Source of the DNA: Leucogyrophana mollusca
Lineage: Eukaryota > Basidiomycota > Agaricomycetes > Boletales
Assembly (NCBI GenBank): GCA_021014945.1
Contig: MU266659.1
Span: 1-25,214 of the forward strand
Length of the DNA stretch: 25,214 nt
Direction of reading: 5' to 3'
Numbering within the stretch: the first letter of the stretch is position 1; each line of letters starts with the position of its first letter. The position numbers and the translations under genes were made by a program. Of the stretch, positions 9,919-22,262 are shown one piece after another. The notes beneath the pieces are model-generated. The model searched no databases. It was not told the origin of the DNA and worked only from the letters and a program-made list of their open reading frames with translations.

Positions 9919-12900
9919 TCAGTTTGGAGAACCGACGGCAGAGACGTCACTTTCCTCAAAATCATCACCCATCAATAGCAGACCATCGCCATGCACCAAT
10001 GTGACTGACAGCTCCGGCGTCGTTTGCTGAGCCTTCCTTTTCGCCCTTCCTCTGGTTCGAACACCCTCAATTTGCTCGCCTCTTCCTTTGGTTGCGATCG
10101 GGCTGGGAGATATGCCATGTGGAGGTAACTTGACAGTGCCGGGCAGTACAGAGCTAGGTGCGGTCTCCGGTTGAATATCCGTGGTGAATTGGTTTAAGGT
10201 GGTTGATGGCTCGATCAGTCGAGCGCCGGTGGATGTCAATTCAGCGACAGCACCACCATCTCCCATTTCGACGTCCTTGAAGGTGTGGAAAGTTAATTCG
10301 CGCGAATCGGATTGTCGTGTGCCCATGATGGTCGCAGATAGCCCAGAAATCGGGTAAGCGAACTCCGTTGTGGACCCCCGTAATGTAGAGTGGTCCACCA
10401 AATCGATGTTGGCACCGACTAGCCCAGAACCGCCCAGATCGTCCTCGCTCATCTGAACGCCTCGAGTGGTCGCGTCTGGCGGCCAAGACAGTGGCATGAG
10501 CCCACCTGTGCTAATCGTAGTGATTGGCTCTCCAAGACTGGCGCTTTGACTTGGAGCCTCCCCAGCCGTTATGCCTGTCGAGGTGATCGGCGCCTTATGT
10601 TCCATCAACACAATCGCTGCGTCACCGGAACTCATGGGCGACCGATTCAGAGGCTCAGGATCGATGCGGGCCTCGTCATACGTTATATCCATATGAAGTC
10701 CGCCTTCAGGGGCAACTCGATGTCGAGACGATGCCATGTGCTGTAAGTCCCGATGCGCAGACGCAGCAGTTGTGGACAGAGGGAAAAACGGGTCGTCTGC
10801 ATCGTGGTTTGGCAAGGCATCCGCGATATGGAAGACTGGATGCATTGGTGGCTCCAGCGGGGGATCAACAGTCATGCATGACCAAGGCTCCGGGTCAGCC
10901 ACGGTCTCGTCACCATCCGATATCTCCATGTCCATCTCGCCATCGGGGTCAGGTGGATGCTCAGGGGGCGCATACTGCTCGGAATCGTTGTGTGCATAGG
11001 CTGCGAATACAGGGGAAGGGAGACGCCAATCGTTTCTTTCCCGGTTTCGCGAGCTTTCGGTGGGACGGATGGCTGGGCGCATCGAAAATGGTGGAGGACC
11101 TTTTCTCGAAGGAGCCTGTCGCGGATTCGCGTCAATCTCATCGTCGTGTGGTTCTCCAAACCCGCCCTTCGGGACGAGATTTAGAGTGACTTCCGCTCCC
11201 AAGGAAAGGAGCATGATGGGAGAGTCCCTCGCACGAAAGACTCTGCCCTAGAAGGGAATGAGTGCCTGCATTCACCGGGTGATTTGTAGCATCTACTGAC
11301 CTTCTTTGAACCCGCAGTGACCCAAGCCTGTGTAAGAACTTCGTTGATGTCTGCCTCTTCAGTTTCGCCGTAGACATGAGCGTAGTGAAGCATGAGGTCA
11401 CGGGCTTGTACAATACAGGGAGGGGCTCCAAACCATGGAATAGCCTCGGCGTCGCACAGAGCAGCCGCAGTTGTAAGATGGGTAAAATATGGACCTGAAA
11501 CGAATTTGTGGGATACGTCGACGATACAGTATAAAGAACACGCACTGGAGTACTCCCTTCGCAAAATCAGAACGTCCTGTTGGATGGCCTGCAGCAATTG
11601 CGTTGGCTCTTCCTGGGGGTCTTGTTGGTTGCCAGTGAAGATGTGCTTCACGGCGGCATTTTCGTTCACTTCATAAACGATCGTTCGCATACTGTCTTCC
11701 CAGGATGAAACAACGGTTGGCACCTCGGGAGGAGCGGAGTCTTGGGGCATAAGAAGGGGCAGAGTATGATGAGGATCTCGCAGAGCTTGTAGGCTATCTG
11801 CGAGGCCTTTGTATTTACCATCGTCAGACAGCGCCTAAGACACGTTATTCACATGTACCTCGCCATATCATCTCGAGCTATACATACCTTGCAACTCGAG
11901 CTACCGCATATCTGGTGCCGGAGGTATCTTTGCGCATTCACAAGACCACAATCGCGGCACCACCATCCCCTAGGAAAGTTTTCACTTGGTGTAAACTTCG
12001 CCAACAAATCCAAAGGAAGGAAGCTGTAATAATGATCATTGAGGTCTCTTGGACGATATCTGCTAAGAGTGCTATCGCTTTCACTCGATCCTGTGTCAGG
12101 GCTTTTGGAGACCCACCACGGACGAGTTCTGTCGTCCGCTCGTGTGAATAATGCTTTCTCGCCTCCAGGTGCCCACTCTAGCGTGAGACGCCAGCGGACC
12201 CGACCGCGGATCGCGTCAGTCCCCGGCGTTTCGGAGAAGTCAGCCAGTTCAGCCTGATAGGATTTGATGAGCTGAACATCGCAATGTGACGAGAAGTTCA
12301 CTAACCCTGATGTCAGAGACGAAAAACAGGCCGAGGTACGAGTATGCGTACTCAGGCGGCAGGTCAAATGGCATCAAGGCACAGTCTCGGGATAGGATGA
12401 TCAGTAACGGGATCCTTTTCGCTTGGGAGTCCAGCAGAACTCGGATCTCCGGGGGCTTCTTCTCTGGAAATCGCTGAATTGGTTTTGAGGGGCGCAAAAC
12501 CAGAGGCGGAGGAACAGGCATGTCAGCGTGCGCGCTAGCTGTGCTGCTATCATCTGGGATATGATTATTGAGCTCAGAGTCCGTTGGAAGTCAATAGGAT
12601 AGGATCACCAACCACCGGGTTTTGCGGGTGCAGGTGGTAAAGGGGAGTAGCGAGCTATCGATGAGCCTCCCGGAGGCAAGCGCTGGACAGCTGCGATTCT
12701 GGGGACCACTGGGGGCATTCCAGGCAATTGGTGATTCTCCAAGATCGGAGAGTCTTCGAGTCCTGTTGAAGCAGTTGTGACCGTAGGATGTGGCTCAGGG
12801 CTGCAGTGCCTATGATGTTTGTCGAAGCGCATTCTAGTGCAAGAACACCAGAGATTAGGAAGATTTGACGTTCGTTTGTCGGGATTGGAAACTTTCGAAG

Positions 12901-14116
12901 AAATGTCGCCCTTCGGGAATTGTGAAATGGGCTCAGGAGGCTGATTATAGAGCGCAAGCTTGTCCTCAAGATCTTGTTCGCGGCATGAAAAGTTCCAGGT
13001 CCTAATGACACTTGTTCGACAATGTGGCGAAGAAATATCCGGGAACACTCACAATGTCAGCTCGATAGTTCCGTTTGGACTCCACGAATCTTCTGGTTGG
13101 CTCCGCTCCAGAAGGAGTGTTGGTGTTTCAGATTGGAGCCAGGTAAACCCGGTGTCAGACTTTCCGAGGTCAGGGAAGATAGCCAGAAGGTTCGCCCTAC
13201 TCTGCGATATGATTGCAATCAAAATCACATCATACACTGCTCAGAGAGTCTTACATTGACCCACACGCGAGGCCTACTGCCGGGTAGACGTATGGCATCA
13301 CGGCGTTGCTCTTCAACCTTTGAAGCAGACGATTTAACAAAAGACCACTCCGGCTCGGAGGGAGCAATAGGACTCTCATCTATAGAAGTGAGTGAGCAAT
13401 AGTGAGCGCGTAGACAACATCACGTCCTTGCCAGACCCATCCTTCGGCTGCAACGTGTCTTGTGGTCGCGAAGCTATTCTTGTTGCATCGGTTGCGCCCT
13501 TGGGTCGTCGTTTCTTGAAGGGAAGCTCAGAAAGCGTCTTAGCTTTAGCGGTCTTGGTAAATCCCAACCTCGCCATATTTGCCTGGGATTTCTTGGGGCG
13601 GAGTAATTTTTTGGTGATAGGGTTCTGTTCTGGCTGTATATGGCGAGCAGGCAGCCGGATCGTTGACTTCGACCGGGGCTCGCCTTCGGGAGTCTTCCTC
13701 GTGAGGGGCTCCGGAGCGAATCTTGACTTGGCCTTCGATATGGAACGCTTTGGAGCAGGTAAATTATCCCAACCGGGGTGCACTACAGCGCACTTACGCC
13801 CAGCTTTGCTGCACCGAGCACAAGTTGGGCGAAGACGTGAGCAAGCTTGATTAATCCTGGCACAAAAAGTGCATCGCCGTGGCACGACCAAGATTGACTT
13901 CTTAATCCCGCTATCAGAGTCCAAGTCTAGTTCAAAAATCGAACGAGGGTCGATCACGCTGTGGTATTCTTTGGGATCAGGCAGGTGTATAGGACGTCGC
14001 ACTGATGGATCCCAGGCTCGTGCGAAATCAGGAATCTGCAAAGGGATGTCGTCGTCAGTATTAATAGGTATACCGCTCGCATGACCATCATCGCATTGAG
14101 GCTCTTCGCCATCCAT
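9919..14116 (-). CDS. Large Zn2Cys6 protein with second cysteine cluster and acidic tail
   Basis: Probable nuclear DNA-binding protein. Start at 14116 (MDGEEPQCDDG). The fungal binuclear cluster is CTFCARINQAC then SRLRPTCARCSKAGRKC (near 13795-13883), fitting C-x2-C-x6-C-x6-C-x2-C-x6-C. A basic linker rich in KK/RR follows. Later exons read WSFVKSSASKVEEQRRDAIR, ANLLAIFPDLGKSDTGFTWL, RDCALMPFDLPPEYAYSYLG, then GWWCRDCGLVNAQRYLRHQI leading into CGSSSCK, a second possible zinc site. Next come HIFTGNQQDPQEEPTQLLQA, EEADINEVLTQAWVTAGSKK and FRARDSPIMLLSLGAEVTL. The last exon (to 9919) is a roughly 400-residue acidic, Pro/Ser-rich, low-complexity tail. Introns of about 50 nt separate the blocks and most joins agree in phase; the joins near 13380 and 12600 are uncertain. 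The layout resembles a family of uncharacterised Agaricomycete proteins; I cannot give a function. It could be two genes, but no internal start/stop pair suggests it. Confidence 0.75.
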
Positions 14117-14774
14117 GTGGAGAGGTAAAGCACCAAATTAAGTGCCTGGAGGAAAAGAGTGAACACCATTGGTGCCGGTTTCGAACTTGGACCTAAAGCG
14201 TACCAGGACAAGAACTTTGAATCTCCGCGTAGAAGCTTACGGCACCTCCTCAACTAATCCGCCTCACACATCTCTGGCGCACGGCAAGTATCCTGTTGGC
14301 GAGAGGAATTTTGGGCGACTACAAACGGCGTACCAACCCTTCCCCTTCGTGCCTGCGACCAGGGCTTCCTATCCCCCTCTCCGACAATATCTCTTATTTC
14401 ACCGCCTCTCCTCTTTGTTTCCTTTATTGGACACCTGAGCGACCGCGTAACGTAGTTAGCGTTGAAAACACTTTTTACTGTTTATTCCTTATCCTTCGTG
14501 GGCCTTCTTTCTCTGTTCCCTAACATAGTCACCATCTACCCTAACTTATCTCATTGATATCGTTCTCGTTGTTCTTCGTTTTTCACCTTGCAAAATTTTC
14601 TCTGGCCTATTTATTGCATTTGTGTTGATTCACATCGCAAGGCTGACGAGGCATTACCATTCATACTTGTGGCACATTTTCGAGTTAAGCGTGTTGTTAG
14701 GATCTAAGGCCTTTGCCAAACAAAGTCATGTGGCTCGGCGTCTTCGTGTAAAACCTGCACTAACCTTGCCAATC
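14117..14774. promoter_or_regulatory. Divergent intergenic region upstream of TGS1
   Basis: The Zn2Cys6 gene starts leftwards at 14116 and TGS1 starts rightwards at 14775, so these 658 bp hold two promoters and 5' UTRs. From about 14380 to 14610 the plus strand is strongly pyrimidine-rich (CTCTCC, TTTGTTTCC, TTCTTCG runs), as often seen near fungal transcription starts. An open frame runs into TGS1 from 14622, but the protein family's start fits the ATG at 14775. Confidence 0.4.
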
Positions 14775-15877
<1,103 letters not shown>

Positions 15878-16171
15878 GTCCTTCGACGTCTGATCCTCGT
15901 CGAAACCAGACATTGGGTGCTATTCATAGATTACTTATGTCACGCGTAGCTCGTCCTGCGAAACATTAAGCCGAGTCGAAGATACAGAGTTAAATACATC
16001 CGGGGATGATACTTAGAAATAATAATCTAATAATGACAGACGCAGAGCTCATGCTCGAGAAATACACCCATTAGGGTATATCTCGAGGGCACAATGTGCA
16101 CCCCATGAGGGAGCATAAGGTACAAGATACCTCTGGGATTCGGGCAGAGCGAAACGACAGAACCCTGCAGA
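15878..16171. other. Convergent intergenic region
   Basis: TGS1 and the DUF6533 gene converge here. The stretch near 16010-16040 (GAAATAATAATCTAATAATGA) is A+T-rich and could serve TGS1 3' end formation. CTCGAGAAATACACCCATTA and the nearby TATCTCGAGGG give a weak CTCGAG inverted pair. No gene is supported. Confidence 0.35.
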
Positions 16172-17425
16172 CTACCCAGTGCTGCCAGAAACAGTGGTTT
16201 GCGATGGATAACGGCGACGTGAGGGCGCTGAGGTCGATAATGGAGTCAGATGCAGTGTGTCTGGACCCAAACCGATCCCAAAAATATCACTGGTAAACTG
16301 TAGTTCCACCTCAGGGACTCTGATCGTCTGCATGTTCATGATCAGCCGGCAAGTCTGAAGGGTGGTCAGAGAAGGTGTAGAGGCAATGCCGGCAAAACAC
16401 CAACCGCGACGGAAAGTATAACGGGAAACCAGCTGGACGTTCAAGATCAGCTACATGTAATCAAAATGCGAGGAGGACCTACTAGTATGTGAGATTGGCG
16501 ATATCCTTGTCTGCGACGAGGTATACAAACGTTAACAGCAGCAGCGCCACTACCACTCCAAAAGCGAAGGCACCGTCACGAATCACGACTGATAAAAGGT
16601 TGGATCGGGGGTTTCCACCGCGATCGATGATTGCTCTCTTGTGATATGTCAAACCAAGGAGAACACTTTGTGAGATGCCAGCGCCGACCACAAAGCATGC
16701 GACGCTCGTCGGAGTGTCCACGACCAGACATGCAACGTGGTACGGTACGTGGGGGATCGTGAGGATGGCGGCGACAATCATAGCGAGAACTTCGATTCCA
16801 ATGGCGACGATCCCGATTGCGGTTATCGAAAGTGTTTGTTCATAGAGTGCGTGAACTGAAAAAGGGCTTCGGTTATAGCCCAAGGAGAAATCACCGGCAG
16901 CATCAACCAACCTCGAATGAGCAAAACACCATCGAAAGTAAGCATCATCAACTGGACTGCGATTGCTTGCCATGTGTAGAATGCACGGCACATAGAGTAG
17001 GGGACCGGAAGGTGCGGGGGAAAGGTTGAAACAATTGCATGGTCAGCTCTGAACACCGCTCTGGTCAGACATGCCTTCGGCTGCACAACAGGTGGCACGC
17101 ACATCGCAACACCCAAACCGAAGTATCTGGCAAAAAGGTAGAGCCACTTAAGGTAGGCGCCAGATGGTTTTCTTGCATAGGTATTGGTCAGTATTTGGCT
17201 ATAAGTGGTCGATAATTGACAGCTTACGACCAAATGTAGTTCACCTCGTCATCAAAAGTCACTAGAGACTCCCAAACGAGGACTGTGAGAGCTGCAACTG
17301 TGATACGCGTGTTAGTATGGAGTAACAGCAGCCAAGGAAGCGACGCAAACGCGCTCACCAGAGGAAAACTCGGTGGCTAACAAGAGAGAGAGATGGGAAG
17401 TTGTTGCCGGGGATATGTCTGCCAT
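16172..17425 (-). CDS. DUF6533-type multi-pass membrane protein
   Basis: Basidiomycete orphan membrane protein, with an apparent seven-helix-like layout; the function of the family is not known to me. Start at 17425; exon 1 is 17359-17425 and exon 2 is 17297-17228. They join to VAALTVLVWESLVTFDDEV followed by NYIWS, the hallmark of the DUF6533 N-terminal region, then KPSGAYLKWLYLFARYFGLG after a 56-nt intron. Further hydrophobic segments are CRAFYTWQAIAVQLMMLTFD, LSITAIGIVAIGIEVLAMIV, SVACFVVGAGISQSVLLGLT and DGAFAFGVVVALLLLTFVYL. The last exons give NLTYYWFPVILSVA and TCRLIMNMQ, typical of the family's final helix, then a Ser-rich tail ending at 16172. All introns are about 50 nt and the joins I checked agree in phase. 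Confidence 0.85.
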
Positions 17426-19324
17426 ATGCACTGTCTCTTCTGAGTCGGCAAAATTAGTTGAAAAGGCAACTCGCCAACCGTCAGCGCGTCAACGACAGCC
17501 TACCTGTTAGCCTGTTAGCGATCACAGCGCGCTGAGAGCTGGCAGACTCGCTATAGCCATATAATCCTTTCCTACAAGGACAAATGAAATGGTCTGAAAG
17601 AAAGAGTGACTGCGTTGACCCATATATTTGTTGCTGACTAGCCCAAAACGATTGTCATTTCGCTTTACAAAACGAGATCCAATGCAAGATCTCGACATTC
17701 CGCGTGTTTTCACTTCAAGGGTCAGAAGGTCTTGAAATAATAAACAGTTAGCCGAGATCAGCCTCCTCATTGTGGGTCCCCCAAACCGGGCAATCACCGA
17801 CACTCAGCGGCTGTGTGGGTTGAGCCAAGCTAGAGTCAAAACCCTGGCTATGGGCTGTTGTCCAGCGCTGAGCGCCAACGCTGGAACTGCCGGCTCGAGA
17901 ATCTTGCCTTGCAGACGGCTCTCTATGCTTGGGAAAGTCCCGCGCTACGCCTAACCTGAAGTCTTTCAGGTACTGGAGGAATTGTCGACCCGTCACGGTT
18001 GCGCTTAAGCGGAGCTCTAACCGACGCTCCGTGAACTTGTGAGAGGAAGTGAGACATTCAAGGAAGATGACAAGTCGCTTTGGCCGGAGGAGGCAACGCT
18101 TGAAGGAAAGCCGCCGACTGCTCTTTGTATCCATCTCTTGATGTTCAACCATAGAAAATTTTGAGCAAGGGAGAAGAGGCCATTCAAATCAGAAGGTGTG
18201 TACATAGCAGCGACATGCAACTGACGAGCCTCTATCATGATAACGCTTCCCACAATGGCAGGATGATGTGTATCGATGAACCGATCGCAATACTTAATAT
18301 TAATGATGATCGAGGTACAAAACGCCGAAGATCTATGCAATGTCTCAGTCCGATAAGCATTGTGATGCTGCATTCGGCTTCGTTGCGCCCCACACTTCAA
18401 GGCAGTAATCCTAAGCTCTGGCCGAGTTTGAGAGCATAGATGGAACTAGACTCGTCGGGGCGAGCTCCAAAGTTGGCTTTGCGACTTGTCATCGAGCGGG
18501 CAATCTTAGAATGGACAAACCCGTCACACAATCCACACGCAGCTACACACTCGACGGTGCCCGAAGCCTCAATACCCTGTGAACTTGAAGGCTTCGATTT
18601 CAGATTTGTAGCTAAAGAAGCATGATGTTTATGAAACGTTTATCGCGAAAAATAATGGGGTGTTGAGCGTGCGACGGTAAGCACGCCGGTTTGGGGTGTA
18701 CACTATGGCAGTGCGACTAAACCACTATCGAGAGTTTTGGGGCTTTTGTCTGCGGAAGGTTACACCGCGGGTTCCAGCGGCGCCACATACTACACTTTCT
18801 GCTGCAGTCTCAGCAAATCATACGTTCCTCTGTCGGTCAAGGTTGGTTCAGCAATGGTCTTGGCAGACCATTACGGCCGTCTGAGTGGTCACTTTGGCGA
18901 CGCAATGGTTTTCAGCGCTTTCTGACGCTATGCTTTGTTTGGCGCCACTTCCCATCGACCAAACCGTTTGCACCATTAGCATACTCACTCCAATCCGGGT
19001 CTCCTAGTTGCTAAACCCACTGGCCTCTAGGCTACATATCAATGGAACGCCCAGCTTCTCGTACCGGTCGGCGCGGTGTCTCAGCGCCAATGGAATGTTG
19101 AGAGGGTCACCAAAACCGGGTGATCGTAGCGCGTTCTCGCCGGGTCCGCATTGAAGGACGACATTGAGCTATATCTTACATTCCGATCCATTGTATGGCA
19201 TCACGCATTGCGGGTGAGTCCATTACTTGTCTGCCCTTAGCATCAATCTGACGCAAGTGTCACACCACCCGGAATGGTACTTAAGCTTAAGGAGGTGTTC
19301 GGTGCAGCCTCGGAGCAATAACAT
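17426..19324. other. Gene-poor stretch, no supported gene
   Basis: Nearly 1.9 kb with no recognisable gene, the longest gap in the left part of the window. The longest open frame is 134 codons on the minus strand (17748-18152), with a Ser/Arg-rich translation lacking any motif. A plus-strand frame at 18737-18925 reads GSSGATYYTFCCSLSKSYVP, which I do not recognise. I saw no tRNA, clear tandem repeat or terminal inverted repeat. The last few hundred bases should include the P450 promoter. Old, unrecognisable transposon or gene remains cannot be excluded. Confidence 0.5.
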
Positions 19325-21583
19325 ATGGCTTATACGATTAACGTCCCCCTCGCGGTCAGCGCTGTATTCTCGGTGATCGCTGTTGTTGTTCTTGCGCGGC
19401 GCTCAACACGGGAACGCGCAAACCCTTCTGGCTTACCCCTTCCTCCGGGTCCCCGGGGCTTCCCTCTACTTGGAAATATATTCGACATCGACCCTGCTAG
19501 ACCCTGGCTCACATATACTGACTGGGGCAAGAAGTATGGTTCGTTATTTTTTCGATTCAAGCTTGTATGATCTACTGGACAAGCCTGGCATCCCTCTAGG
19601 CGATATCGTCTATTCGTCCCTCCTGGGCCAAGATTACATCGTAATAAACTCTGTCAAAGTAGCAAGAGATCTCTTAGAACAACGCTCCTCAATCTCCTCG
19701 GGTCGTCCAACTCCAACCTTGTACAAGCTGTATGCCGTTTTCCGTGGAAGCCTTTCCGAACCAAGCTGATATCTCGTGTTCCAGCTTCGGTGTCGACTTC
19801 CTTACTGTGATGTTGGGGAACACCGAGGAATGGAAACTCCACCGCAAGCTCTTCAATTTGACCCTGCGCATGGAGGTCATCGTGGAGCATAGAGACCTGT
19901 ACTCGCGAAAGGCTCACCACTTGATCCTGAATATGTTGAGAGGCTCTACAGAATCTCCTGGCCAGGTTGAAGAGCATTTGTCAGAGTACTTGCCCTCCGC
20001 TGTCATAAAATCGCCCCCGAATCCGCTGATGACCTTTTCAGCTTCTCCACTGCGATAATAATGGCCATCACATACGGATACGAAGTTACCTCTCGAGAAG
20101 ACCCTTTGGTGGTTCGTGTCCGAAAGCTAAACAAGGTAATCTCGAGCGATATGCCTGCCGAACGCGCCGTTGTGCTGACTGCCTTCCCTCTGCGTGAGTA
20201 TTTCATAACGCATCTGATGGTCAGTCCTAACGTCTGTACTCAGTTAGGTATCTTCCCGGATGTTTCCCTGGTATGGCCTTCAAGAGAGACGCATCCGATT
20301 GTAATACACTCGCAGCCGAAGTCAGGGATATTCCTTTTGATTATGTCAAGGAACAAGTGGTGCGTTTTCCTTCTCCCATTTCAAAGGTTAATGTGTAACA
20401 GCACGGGCGCTCGGTGCAATTCACCAGGCTGCGGGGATCGTGAGCCGTTCGATGGTGTCCAATTTTTTTCAGAGCTACAAGGAGGACGACATTGATGATA
20501 ATATGGAGCGTGCAATGAAAGACACTGCTGCCACTGTTTTTGTCGGTCAGATTATATTTCCTTTCGACTGTCGGGCCGTCACTCACATCCCGTCTTCCAG
20601 CCGGAGCCGACACAGTATGTCCTTAAACAAGCATGCTCATTCGATGCTAAGCCATAGCTCTCCATGTAGACGTCTTTTACGTTACTCACATTCGTCTTAG
20701 CAATGGTGCTCTATCCAGACGTCCAAACGCGAGCACAAGAAGAGATTGATGCTGTGGTGGGAAAGGATGAGCTTCCGGGTTTTGAACACCGATCTTCCTT
20801 GCCGTATGTAGAGGCTATCCTCCGTGAAACCTTGAGATGGCATGCTGTGGCTCCACTAGGTACGCACCTTGACACTTCCGGTGTTCTGACTCAAACCCAC
20901 CTTGAAACGTATGTAGGAATGCCGCATGTGACCACTGCGAGTGACACTTATAATGGTTATTATATTCCGAAAGGCATGTCTGAAGCGATATTCACACTGC
21001 CCATTTTATTGACTAATCGATCACTAGGAGCAGTGATGGTGTATAATCTCTGGTGTGTATGTGGTTGCCCGCATTATGCTGTTTCTAAACGAAAATCTTA
21101 ACCACCAAGGGCGATGTCGCGTGCTTCACCTGACGATGCTGATCATTTCGATCCTGCCCGATACTTGCTGCCATACGGGCAACTCTCTCCAAAGGACTCG
21201 TTTTCTGTCAGTCCTTCCTTCGGGTTTGGACGGAGAGTATGGTGAGCGAAATAATGGGTGTTTTGTTAAATGTCTGATCACAAACCTCTATAAGCCCTGG
21301 CAAGTTCCTTGCCGAAGAATCGATATGGATTGCGGTTGTGACGATGCTTGCCACATTACGCTTTGCGAAAGCACTGGATGCGGATGGGAGAGAAGTCGAA
21401 GTGACGCCGGAATTTACAACAGGCAATGTCATGTATGTGATTGGCCCAATTTCATGCGTTACTTTGGAGCTCACCTCCTACTAATGATACGCTGCCAGAC
21501 GTCCCATCCCATTCGGGTGTCGCACTACGAGCAGATCTGCTGGGAGGGTAAAGGAACTTCGAGCTGAATTTGGCCCGACATAA
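19325..21583 (+). CDS. Cytochrome P450 monooxygenase, microsomal, complete
   Basis: Heme-thiolate monooxygenase anchored in the ER; substrate unknown, of the broad basidiomycete group often labelled O-methylsterigmatocystin-oxidoreductase-like. Raw frames are fragmented, but 13 exons join in phase: 19325-19538, 19600-19729, 19785-19985, 20042-20193, 20244-20359, 20428-20545, 20601-20614, 20670-20859, 20917-20973, 21029-21053, 21110-21241, 21295-21432 and 21499-21583, giving 523 aa. An N-terminal anchor precedes the proline hinge LPLPPGPRGFPLLGN. The I-helix is VAGADTTSFTLLTF (residues 311-316 AGADTT). The ExxR motif is ETLR (E368, R371). The heme loop is FGFGRRVCPGKFLAE with Cys450, and the C-terminus is PIPFGCRTTSRSAGRV to a TAA at 21581. 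Exon 7 is only 14 nt. The intron after 20973 needs a GC-AG splice (AAAG then GCATGT). An intron interrupts the heme-cysteine codon. No disabling change is seen. Confidence 0.9.
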
Positions 21584-21959
21584 ACCCTGCCAAAGTATGT
21601 GTCAATCGAACAGTGCACCGATCTCAGTTGATTGCTTTGGGTTATTGCCTGGGGAAAGTATGTGCTTACTTTCAGTTGTCCAGCACGATTCTGTCCTTGT
21701 AATCACATTTTGCTGTGGGAACATCCAAGTTGAGAACATGTGCTGAATATGGGGTTCTGAACCTCTGTTGTGCTGCACAGAATGTATCACAAAGCATAAG
21801 TTGTCGCACCGAGGCTGCCAACAGCTCGGCATCTTTGCACTGACAACTAAGTGTCCCAGTCACAACCAGGCAGCTTGTCCATTATCTCAACTCGAGTGTG
21901 ATAACTCCCTTGAACTATAGAGAATCTCACAGCTTCCCCTTTACTATTGTGTTCAGGGG
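21584..21959. other. Intergenic region after the P450
   Basis: This holds the P450 3' UTR and about 300 bp more. Frames on the minus strand at 21602-21863 are Cys/Gln-rich and lack motifs. From here rightwards the sequence becomes visibly richer in A and T. Confidence 0.35.
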
Positions 21960-22230
21960 CTGCACTTGCCATTCTGTTGCTTACCTTGACATAGCTGAAG
22001 ATGACCAAGAAAGATAGACTATCTCTGCCTCCTGGCCCAAGTCCTGTGCCGTTCCTCGGAAATCTCTTGAAATTGACTGGCTAGCTTCTACAAAGTGGGG
22101 AAAGCAACATGGTGAGCACTTATGTGGCTTGCTAATGCTGTACCCTGAATACTTGTGAAGGAGAACTGTTCACTACTTTGTCTCTGGGGAAAGATTTATG
22201 TGCACTATCTGGGCATTTTGTGTTTCTTAT
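21960..22230 (+). pseudogene. Decayed N-terminal fragment of a second cytochrome P450
   Basis: A P450 N-terminus is recognisable: a hydrophobic anchor remnant (ALAILLLTLT) runs into an in-frame TAG at 21992-21994, then MTKKDRLSLPPGPSPVPFLG and NLLKLT from 22001, the usual proline hinge and GN motif. A second in-frame TAG follows at 22082-22084. The next conserved piece, WLASTKWGKQHG, is in another frame and ends at 22111 exactly at a GTGAGC donor. After an intron-like gap, exon-like text from 22161 gives ELFTTLSLGKDLCALSG and then stops. This matches exons 1-2 of the intact neighbour in layout (GKKYG then DIVYSSLLGQD). The rest of the gene (I-helix, ExxR, heme loop) is absent, so it is a truncated relic. 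Confidence 0.8.
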
Positions 22231-22262
22231 GTAATATGTAACATTGACTCCAACATCTACAT

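Noticed and set aside
13392..13850. 152-codon plus-strand ORF
   Set aside because: It is the antisense shadow of the exon encoding the Zn2Cys6 cluster and basic linker.
17748..18152. 134-codon minus-strand ORF as a gene
   Set aside because: No start context, splice partner or recognisable feature; biased Ser/Arg content is consistent with a chance frame.
19325..21583. P450 as a pseudogene with frameshifts
   Set aside because: Each apparent frame break coincides with GT/GC and AG splice signals in agreeing phase, and the joined protein has every expected motif and a normal length.
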